Source: Carboxylicivirga fragile (GTDB lineage: Bacteria > Bacteroidota > Bacteroidia > Bacteroidales > Marinilabiliaceae). Taken from it: a DNA stretch of 64,000 nucleotides. Of the stretch, positions 12,868 to 20,371 are shown one piece after another (within the stretch, counting starts at the first letter, position 1; every line of letters begins with the position of its first letter). The notes beneath the pieces were generated by a model. It was not told where the DNA came from. It worked only from the letters and a program-made list of their open reading frames with translations, and ran no database searches. The stretch is from contig JAFMVD010000007.1 of the NCBI GenBank assembly GCA_025499625.1, positions 78,215-142,214 of the forward strand, in the 5' to 3' direction. The position numbers and the translations under genes were made by a program.

Positions 12868-13239
12868 TTATTTCTTTATAGAAGACATTATCGCGTTATC
12901 TATTTCATTAAAATTAAATGGTTTTCTGAAATATTTCAATATTAGATTGGACTCTAGTGCCTGTTGAATTTCATCTGTAATATCATATCCTGTTAAAATA
13001 TAATATTTAACATGTGGATATTTTACTTTTGCTTTTTTAATAAATTCTATACCAGTCATTATTGGCATTTTCATATCACTTATTATAATTAAAATATCTG
13101 AATGTTTTTCCAAAATTTCTAGGGCTGCACTTCCACTTTCAGCAATAATTACTTCATATTTTCTATTGAAATTTAATTTGAATAATTGAAGGTTTAATTC
13201 TTCATCATCAACATACATTATTTTTATGTCATTGTTCAT
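12868..13239 (-). CDS. Single-domain response regulator (receiver only)
   Basis: A 123-residue CheY-like receiver without an output domain. The acidic pocket is D11-D12 (MYVDDEE), the phosphoacceptor is D55 in ISDMKMP, the conserved Thr is T83 in LTGYD and the Lys is K106 in FRKPF. All key positions are present, so it should be phosphorylated. It overlaps the upstream histidine kinase gene by 11 bp, which indicates translational coupling and a cognate pair. With no DNA-binding domain it must act through protein contacts or a further phosphorelay; whether it touches PUL regulation is unknown. Confidence 0.92.
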   Translation of the reverse strand: MNNDIKIMYVDDEELNLQLFKLNFNRKYEVIIAESGSAALEILEKHSDILIIISDMKMPIMTGIEFIKKAKVKYPHVKYYILTGYDITDEIQQALESNLILKYFRKPFNFNEIDNAIMSSIKK

Positions 13240-14680
13240 TTCTTATACTTTTGGGTACTTTTATTAAAACTTTACTTCCTTTATTTAATTCAGATGTGAT
13301 TTGCAATTCACCATTGTGTTGTTCGATTATTGAATTTGTAATTGCCAAACCCAGCCCAGTGCCTTTACCAGGATCCTTTGTAGTAAAAAATGGGTCGACA
13401 ACTCTTCCTAAGTTATCATTCGAAATACCACAGCCGGTATCGGTTATAACAATTATAAGATTGTCATCTACCACATAAGTTTCGATTTTAATATCGCCTT
13501 TTTGTTCTATAGAATCAATTGCATTTGAAATAATATTTATAAATACCTGATGAAGTTTATTTGTATTACCTTTTGTAATTAATACATCGTCATTGTAATT
13601 TCTAACTATCCGTATCTTATCTTTAAATTGACTATTAAGCACACTGAGACAATTATCTAAAATTGAATGAATATCACATTCGTCTTCATAACTGTTATTG
13701 CTTCTGCTTAACTGATTTAATTCTTTAACAATATCAGCTGCACGTTCAACGCCAGTTTTAATTCCTTGGAGGAATATAGAGATTCTTTCATCCTTTTCAA
13801 TATCAGATGTTTTAAGCTCGTTAATTAGGCCTATATATCCGCCCATAATATAGTTGAGTGGATTATTAATTTCATGTGCAATACCTGCAGTTAAAACACC
13901 TAACGAAGCCAATTTTTCAGATTGAATTAATTGTTTTTGTGTAGCTTTCAAGTAATTCAATGTATTTTCTATTTCTTCTTTTTGTTCCTGTACTAATTTA
14001 TTTTTTTCTGAAATCAATTCATTCTTAAAATTCAATTCCTCATTTACGGTTCTTAATTCTTCATTTCTAGCTTCCAATTCACAAGTTCGATCTGCAACTA
14101 ATTGTTCTAAATTTTCATTCTGTTTTACTAAATTATTATGAAGCTGAGAGTTCTGAATTGCAACCGACAATTGGTTAGCAACAGTTTGACCAAACTCGAT
14201 TTGTTTTTCAGAGTAGTTTTTTGATTCTTCACATGCAGTTAGAATTAAAACACCTAAAGTTTTTTCCCCCTTAATAAATGGCAGATATAATAAGGACCGA
14301 GCTTTACTCAGATTAATAATATCTTGCTCTGTTTTTGAAAATATTTCAGCTTGAGTATCGGAAATAAATAAAGGTTTTTTCGTTGATATTGCAGTTTCAA
14401 TATGAGGATGATCCAAGAGATTGGCTCTTCTAAAAATATCAGGCAATTTGGGATCAATAGTTGGAGTTGCAGCCATTAGATATAATTTTGTTTCATCTTC
14501 CAAAATATAAATGGCAGCTTTTTCTATTTCCAACAATTCTGACATCCCATTACTGATTATCTGCAAAACCTCCTCATAATCGATGGCATTAATAATACTT
14601 TGACTTATTTTCGTTATTATTGATAATTTACGAAAATCTTGAGAATTATTATCACTACTGTTTATAAAAAAATCCTTCAT
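13229..14680 (-). CDS. Soluble GAF-domain sensor histidine kinase
   Basis: A 483-residue kinase without signal peptide or membrane segment, so probably cytoplasmic. Residues about 20-185 form a GAF domain, about 185-255 a long coiled coil rich in Glu, Asn and Lys, about 255-325 the HisKA dimerisation domain with HEINNPLNYI (phospho-His) and about 360-480 the HATPase domain with the N box NIISNAIDS, G1 TDTGCGIS, F box DPFFTTK and G2 GKGTGLGLAI. It is coupled to the receiver gene at 12868. The DNA is visibly more AT-rich than the neighbouring glycosidase genes and the pair lies between two copies of the same dead IS, pointing to an inserted cassette. Confidence 0.93.
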   Translation of the reverse strand: MKDFFINSSDNNSQDFRKLSIITKISQSIINAIDYEEVLQIISNGMSELLEIEKAAIYILEDETKLYLMAATPTIDPKLPDIFRRANLLDHPHIETAISTKKPLFISDTQAEIFSKTEQDIINLSKARSLLYLPFIKGEKTLGVLILTACEESKNYSEKQIEFGQTVANQLSVAIQNSQLHNNLVKQNENLEQLVADRTCELEARNEELRTVNEELNFKNELISEKNKLVQEQKEEIENTLNYLKATQKQLIQSEKLASLGVLTAGIAHEINNPLNYIMGGYIGLINELKTSDIEKDERISIFLQGIKTGVERAADIVKELNQLSRSNNSYEDECDIHSILDNCLSVLNSQFKDKIRIVRNYNDDVLITKGNTNKLHQVFINIISNAIDSIEQKGDIKIETYVVDDNLIIVITDTGCGISNDNLGRVVDPFFTTKDPGKGTGLGLAITNSIIEQHNGELQITSELNKGSKVLIKVPKSIRNEQ

Positions 14681-14955
14681 TTCACAATTTAATATTTATT
14701 TTTCTTTTAATTCTCAATATTTTTTTTAAAAATATATCTGCATTAATTGGTTTTCATAAATATAAACTCGTTATGTTTTCCATATCTCTAAAGTAAAGTC
14801 CACTTTCCTATGCTGCATTTTTTTGGTACTGCAATCAATGGTGCAATGGATTCTTCCAACTTCTTTTGCTCCCCAACCAGATCTGTCCTAAATAAAGCCT
14901 ATTAGGCTCCAGTTTCCCAGAGCGAATATTTTTATAGTGCCTAATCATAAAAATA
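14681..14955. other. Gene-free stretch between the kinase and IS remnant A
   Basis: About 275 bp. On the minus strand a short broken frame encodes DLVGEQKKLEESIAPLIAV, which might be a relic of a lost gene, but I cannot assign it. No RNA gene or terminator is evident. Confidence 0.35.
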
Positions 14956-14959
14956 CTAA

Positions 14960-15740
14960 TTGGCTATGAACAAATTTAACCTTGTTTGCTCAAATTATTC
15001 AAACTTTAAGCAGGAATTCTTTTTATACCTAACAGAAACGCACCAAACGAACAAACATAACAAGGGCATTGATAGTTGGACGCATTTGATAACCATGCTT
15101 TTTTGCCAGTTTTCCAAACTGACTTCCTTAAATGATGTAACTACTGGCTTAAAATCTGCTTCAGGTAACTTAAACCATCTTGGTTTAAGAATCTCTCCAT
15201 CAAAATCTTCTTTGTCATACCAAAATAAAAACCGTGAATAGCAGTTGTTTCAGGATTATTATTTTGAGTTATTGCACAAGCTATCAGGAATAACTCAGTT
15301 TAGGCAAGCGCGATTTCGTATCAAATCAAAAATATTGCTATTGGATTCCACAACAATATCATTGTGTCTGAACCTGTTTGATTGGGCAAAATACAGGAAG
15401 AAAAAAGGGGCAATAAAGCTTCATACTTTACTAGATTTTGATGGCTGCCTTCCTGTATACATTAACCTCTCCGATCGTAAACTCAACGATGCAAAAGCTG
15501 CCAAAGGAAATAATACTCTCAGCTGAAAGTGTCGTGGTGGTTGCCGATAGAGCATATGTTGATTTTGAAAACCTCTACAGGTGGCATAAAGGCAATAGTT
15601 ATTTTGTTGTTCGCTTAAAAAAATCTGTCAAGTTCAAACGTCTTAACAAACGAGAGCTTCCAGAAAGCCGACATCAACATATACTTGTGGACGAATACAT
15701 TGAACTAGAGGATGCAAAAACCTATAGTAAGTATCAATAG
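14960..15740 (+). pseudogene. IS4-family transposase, broken (copy A)
   Basis: The longer of two remnants of one IS4-type element. Residues 1-93 (MNKFNLVCSNYSNF) are the N-terminal DUF4372-like domain including WTHLITMLFCQFSKLTSLND. A TAG stop at 15239-15241 falls where relatives have a Trp (NRxW), consistent with a TGG-to-TAG change. The frame continues from 15245 with KILLLDSTTISLCLNLFDWA (first DDE Asp). A frameshift near 15510 moves the rest into another frame (VVVADRAYVDFENLY, second Asp). The product then ends after IELEDAKTYSKYQ, so the catalytic Glu region is missing. Inactive beyond doubt. Confidence 0.88.
15459..15676 (+). repeat. Direct repeat shared with 12190-12407
   Basis: Partner of the repeat at 12190-12407, differing by only a few substitutions over its first 190 bp and diverging toward the end. 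It lies inside transposase remnant A. Confidence 0.85.
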
Positions 15741-15859
15741 TTGTTCGAATTCTATTTGCCGTCTTTATATAGGATTGTGGAGTACAAGAAATACTGATCA
15801 GTAAAACTAGAATAGGTATGAATTAGTATATTCTTATAAAATTCTGAATTTAGCATATT

Positions 15860-18268
15860 TCAATTATACTTAAAACTATACTTATCGCCAACTTTGGTAT
15901 CAAATCCAATCGTTTTTTCATTGTACTTTAAAGAGCATCTATTACCAATTTTTGAAAGAACTTCTACTTCTATCAGTTTACCATTCCTCCACTTCATTGA
16001 AATTTCAAAACCACCTCTGGCACAAATTCCGGATACCTGACCGTCAGACCATACATCGGGTAAAGCTGGTAATAAAAGTATCTGTTCTTCATTTGATTGT
16101 AATAACATTTCAATTACACCAGCAGCACCACCAAAATTACCATCTATCTGAAAAGGTGGATGAGCATCTAATAAATTGGGATAAGTGCCACCGCCGCCAC
16201 CATAATTCACGTTTTCGGCACCATGGGGAGGCACATAGGTCAGCAATTCACGATAAAGCTTATAGGCTCTGTTACCATCCCAAAGTCTGGCCCAAAGGTT
16301 AATTCGCCAGCCTTTTGACCACCCGGTAGTTTCGTCACCTTTTATTTCAAGTGATGTTCGGCAAGCTTCAGCTAAATCCGGTTTAGTTAACGGAGTAATA
16401 TGATTTCCGGGATGCAATCCAAATAAGTGTGTCTGGTGACGATGTTGAGGTTCAGCATCTTGCCAATCGTGATACCACTCCTGAAGATTGCCCTTTTTTC
16501 CAATCTGATAAGGGTATAATTTGCTTAGGGCTCTACTCATACTATCTCTCAAGGAAGCATCAATATTAAGTATTTGAGAAGCCTTGATGGTTTGTCCAAA
16601 ACATTCGCGTATCATAGCCAAGTCACTAGTAGCCCCATAAAGTGTTGCACCTTTGAAACCATCAGGGGTAATATAAGTATTCTCAGGAGATGTTGATGGT
16701 GAAGTAATAAGGTATCCATTTTTATCTTCAACTAACCAATTAAGACAAAATTCGGCTGCTCCCTTCATTAGCGGATAGGCATAATTACTAAGAAATGTTT
16801 TATCACCCGTATATAAATAATGATCCCAAAGGTGAGTTACTACCCAAGTTCCACTCATATTCCAGCAAGCCCACATGGGATCTCCGTAACCAAAGTCTCC
16901 AACTGGATTACTCATTGCCCAAATATCGGAGTTATGGCAAGCTGTCCAGCCCTTATCAACCCCGTAAAATGTTTTAGCCGTAACTTTACCTGTTTCAGCC
17001 AGATTACCAATAAAATTTAAAAATGGCTGATGCATTTCTGAAAGATTTGCGGACTCAGCTAACCAGTAATTTTCTTCCACGTTGATATTCATGGTATAAT
17101 TACTGCTCCAAGGAGGACGAAGGTAAGGATTCCAAATTCCTTGCAAGTTAGCCGGAACCTGATCGGTTCGAGAACTGGAAATCAGCAAGTACCGGCCATA
17201 CTGAAAATATAAAATTTCCAAGCCCTTATCTTCTGCTCCCTCTGTATATTTGATTAAACGTTGATCTGTAGGCAACTCAGGGCTATTACAATCGCCTAGC
17301 TCCAGTTTAACCCTGTTAAAAAACGATTGATAATCCTTTATGTGATCTGATTTTATGGCTTTATAATTTTTCTTTGTCGCCTGATCCATTAATTGTTCAG
17401 CAATAGTCTGGTTATCCAATCCCTGGCTGGCTGGATTTTTATCAAAACCATTAAAACTAGTAGCCGTACAGATATACAAGGTCACTTCATTGGCATCACT
17501 CACCCGCAAACAACTATCCGCTACAATAATCTCTCCTCCATCATTTAAAACGCTAAAATGAGCTGAAAATCTTGTACCTCGACTCTCTTCAAAGCGAACC
17601 GGATTGTCACTACCCCAATAGTTTGGTACAGTATAATATGGAGCATATCCAGACACTTCTAATGTAATTTCATTAGCCACACTTTTAAATTTTAACTGGC
17701 TATCAAATTTCAGATTAAAATTTAGTGCATTTTTCTTATCAGCGGATAGCTTTATTACCATCACCTTATCAGGATTGGACACCATATATTCGCGATGATA
17801 TGTTACCCCATCACTCTTATAATTAACTTTTGCAACAGCATTGCTAATATCTAATTCCCGATAATAATCTTCAAGGTTTTTTTGGTTACTAAATTCGAGA
17901 TACATGGTACCAAGTGGAGCATACGATTGGGAGAATTTACCTTGGATTTTTTTATTCAGTTGTTCGGCTAATTTATAGTCTTCGTTTTCTAATGCTTTTC
18001 TGATAGCGGGAATATTTTTAAAAGCTCTGGGATTCATATATCTATCCACGGGTTCTCCACTCCACAAAGTGGCATCGTTAAGATGAATCTTATCAGTATG
18101 AACCCCACCAAATACAGTTGCACCTGTTTTGCCATTACCTATAACTAAAGCCTCTTCGAAGTGAATAGCGGGCTTATCGTACCATAGTTTTAAATCGTTA
18201 TCAATGTTTGAACTATTGCAACCAATCAATAGTATAGTGGCTAAGATATTGAGTAAGATCCTTTTCAT
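15860..18268 (-). CDS. GH95 alpha-L-fucosidase / alpha-L-galactosidase
   Basis: An 802-residue lipoprotein if translation starts at 18268 (MKRILLNILATILLIGC); a longer frame to 18304 would bury the lipobox IGC. The N-terminal beta-sandwich (LKLWYDKPAIHFEEALVIGNG) and (alpha/alpha)6 barrel match GH95. The Asn pair that activates the water is in NINVEENYW, the general acid Glu in SPSTSPENTY and the Asp in FQIDGNFGG. GH95 members remove alpha-1,2-L-fucose, and some in xylan PULs remove alpha-L-galactose from complex glucuronoarabinoxylans, which is the more likely role here. It is the last gene of the operon starting at 24751, separated from GH97 by a 150-bp spacer with a strong hairpin. Confidence 0.93.
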   Translation of the reverse strand: MKRILLNILATILLIGCNSSNIDNDLKLWYDKPAIHFEEALVIGNGKTGATVFGGVHTDKIHLNDATLWSGEPVDRYMNPRAFKNIPAIRKALENEDYKLAEQLNKKIQGKFSQSYAPLGTMYLEFSNQKNLEDYYRELDISNAVAKVNYKSDGVTYHREYMVSNPDKVMVIKLSADKKNALNFNLKFDSQLKFKSVANEITLEVSGYAPYYTVPNYWGSDNPVRFEESRGTRFSAHFSVLNDGGEIIVADSCLRVSDANEVTLYICTATSFNGFDKNPASQGLDNQTIAEQLMDQATKKNYKAIKSDHIKDYQSFFNRVKLELGDCNSPELPTDQRLIKYTEGAEDKGLEILYFQYGRYLLISSSRTDQVPANLQGIWNPYLRPPWSSNYTMNINVEENYWLAESANLSEMHQPFLNFIGNLAETGKVTAKTFYGVDKGWTACHNSDIWAMSNPVGDFGYGDPMWACWNMSGTWVVTHLWDHYLYTGDKTFLSNYAYPLMKGAAEFCLNWLVEDKNGYLITSPSTSPENTYITPDGFKGATLYGATSDLAMIRECFGQTIKASQILNIDASLRDSMSRALSKLYPYQIGKKGNLQEWYHDWQDAEPQHRHQTHLFGLHPGNHITPLTKPDLAEACRTSLEIKGDETTGWSKGWRINLWARLWDGNRAYKLYRELLTYVPPHGAENVNYGGGGGTYPNLLDAHPPFQIDGNFGGAAGVIEMLLQSNEEQILLLPALPDVWSDGQVSGICARGGFEISMKWRNGKLIEVEVLSKIGNRCSLKYNEKTIGFDTKVGDKYSFKYN

Positions 18269-18306
18269 ACATAATATTTTTTGAAGCCAATGAATTCCAA
18301 TCAAAT

Positions 18307-18343
18307 AATTCAGAGCACCCAGTTAAAACTGTCGCTCTGAATT
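18307..18343 (-). promoter_or_regulatory. Nested intergenic hairpin between GH97 and GH95
   Basis: AATTCAGAGC (18307-18316) and GCTCTGAATT (18334-18343) form a perfect 10-bp stem. Inside the loop CAGTT and AACTG (18320-18331) could extend it. In the transcribed direction it is followed by ATTATTTGATT rather than a clean T-run. It may partly terminate transcription or protect the upstream mRNA, lowering GH95 expression relative to GH97. Confidence 0.5.
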
Positions 18344-18418
18344 ACACGTTCAATCAATCGTAACTTGATGAAAACTACAATTAAAAATATAACTTGAGGT
18401 ACTTCATAGCTTTATTTA

Positions 18419-20344
18419 TTAATTTAAGGGTATAATCTTGGCAGCAAAACCTCCTCTTCGAAGCATGCTTACATTAAGTACTGAATTACTATCAATTACC
18501 ATGTGTTTCATTGAAAAAGTTTGATCGTGCTCTCCATCAGCAATCAATGTTAGTTTGTATTTACCACTAATAGGCAAAAAATCGAATTTGACAGTTTGTT
18601 TTTTTTCCTTCGAATCAGAATTGATACCACCAACATACCAGGCATTACCTTTTTGGCGAGCCACAACAGCAAATTGCCCCGGATAACCGTCCAGCAACTT
18701 TATATCATTCCAACTACAAGGTACAGTTCTAAGGAAATTTTTAACAAAATAGGGTAATCGATTATACCCTTCAGGACGATCAGCCATATGTTGAATGCCG
18801 GACTCAAACACCACACTAAGTGCTAATTCGTGAGCATAAGAAGTGATGTGCGTATATTGAGAGTTGGTAAAGGTTACAGGAGTATAATCCATTGAACCAA
18901 CTACATTGCGGGTAAATGGCAAAGTAGTATTGTGCTCTGGTGCTGTTGTTGTAAACTCCGGCCCGTTATTGTACCATTCGGCACCGCGAACTCCCTCATA
19001 AGTCATCAGGTGAGGGTAAGTACGCTGCCAGCCACGCGGCACTAGACATCCATGAAAATAGACCATTATTTCAAAACGGGCTGCATCTTCCAGTATATCC
19101 AGGTAATAGTTAATCATATTCTGTTTTTCACTTTCAAAAAAGTCAACTTTTACACCTGCAATACCCATCTCTTTAAGTTTCCTAAACTCAGCCATTCGGT
19201 TTTCGTGTGTGAGCATCCTGTCTTTAGGCGTTGCACCAACCCATGTATGATCGCCACCAGAGTTATACCAAATCAACGGTTTTAAACCCAATGAATGAAT
19301 ATAGCTCAGTGCATCATTTAGATTACCTCCATTGCCCATGGCATCCCACTCCCAATCGAGCAGTGTATAGGGCCATCCCATATCGGCAGCCAAATCAGCA
19401 AATTTACACACAACCTGATAGTCTCTTGTACCATGATTATTCGACCAATAATTCCAGGATGATAATCCCGGTTTAATCCAGCTTGCATCCGTTAATACTG
19501 AAGGAGATGAAAGGTCATCAATCAAGGTTGATTCAACAATATCGGCCAAACTACCAACAATAATACTTCTCCAGGGTGATTTCCAGGGTAATGTTATTGA
19601 TGGAAGTATGTGGCCTGTACCTCTGCCATTCCATTCATCAGGAAAAGTGAGTTTATAAACATTTCCATCTTTAAAATTTGTCAATTTGGTTCCGCAGTAG
19701 TTTCGATCAAGGTCTGCTTCATGAATCAGAAACCAGCAAAGACTGTCGGGACTCTGAAACAGTGCCGGATAGCACCAATCCTGTTGCACGCTTCCATCCA
19801 GCATGCAAGAATAAAGACCTTCGTTTGCAGGATTAAACTTCTCTAACCATCGTTTTGTGCTATCCGAAACAGAATAAGCTGTTAGTTCATCATTTATGAT
19901 ATAACTACCTTGCTTATCCGGAAATTCATATCGGAAAGCAATTCCATCGTTATAAGTTCGTAAAAACAGATTCAGTTTTGTTTTTTGTGGAGTGATAAAA
20001 TTAAGGATAACTTCATTCCCATCATTCGTTCGATTAGATCGTTTACCATGTCTGGAAGCATAGCCTTCATGTATAGCATGGGTTTTACTCGTCTTAACCA
20101 GTTTTAATTCTTTTGAAAATACCTGATCTTCTCTTTCCAAGCCCAAATCAATACGTGGAATTATTTCTTTATAATGCTCACCAACAAGATACTCTACTTT
20201 TAAATACCAATTACTATAATCACTTTTCTGATGGTTTATTAATTGAAGTTGAAGTTTTTTATTGGGAGAGTTAATTGTAGTCCTGGCAAAACTATTAACA
20301 ACTCCAAGAAGCAGAATAATAATCAGGGTATTTGAAAGTCTCAT
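18419..20344 (-). CDS. GH97 alpha-galactosidase-like (retaining type)
   Basis: A 641-residue secreted enzyme (signal TLIIILLLGVVNSFA). The N-terminal super-beta-sandwich begins with TTINSPNKKLQLQL and the (beta/alpha)8 barrel with SSWNYWSNNHG. GIAGVKVDFFES holds the Asp used as nucleophile in retaining GH97 members, and MTYEGVRGAEW a conserved Glu. The inverting SusB-type enzymes use Glu residues instead, so I favour alpha-galactosidase over alpha-glucosidase. It lies 27 bp after GH3 in the same operon and a second GH97 is at 57094. Galactose removal from xylan side chains together with GH95 is the likely role. Confidence 0.92.
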   Translation of the reverse strand: MRLSNTLIIILLLGVVNSFARTTINSPNKKLQLQLINHQKSDYSNWYLKVEYLVGEHYKEIIPRIDLGLEREDQVFSKELKLVKTSKTHAIHEGYASRHGKRSNRTNDGNEVILNFITPQKTKLNLFLRTYNDGIAFRYEFPDKQGSYIINDELTAYSVSDSTKRWLEKFNPANEGLYSCMLDGSVQQDWCYPALFQSPDSLCWFLIHEADLDRNYCGTKLTNFKDGNVYKLTFPDEWNGRGTGHILPSITLPWKSPWRSIIVGSLADIVESTLIDDLSSPSVLTDASWIKPGLSSWNYWSNNHGTRDYQVVCKFADLAADMGWPYTLLDWEWDAMGNGGNLNDALSYIHSLGLKPLIWYNSGGDHTWVGATPKDRMLTHENRMAEFRKLKEMGIAGVKVDFFESEKQNMINYYLDILEDAARFEIMVYFHGCLVPRGWQRTYPHLMTYEGVRGAEWYNNGPEFTTTAPEHNTTLPFTRNVVGSMDYTPVTFTNSQYTHITSYAHELALSVVFESGIQHMADRPEGYNRLPYFVKNFLRTVPCSWNDIKLLDGYPGQFAVVARQKGNAWYVGGINSDSKEKKQTVKFDFLPISGKYKLTLIADGEHDQTFSMKHMVIDSNSVLNVSMLRRGGFAAKIIPLN

Positions 20345-20371
20345 TACGCTACTTTTAAAAAAATTGATTCC

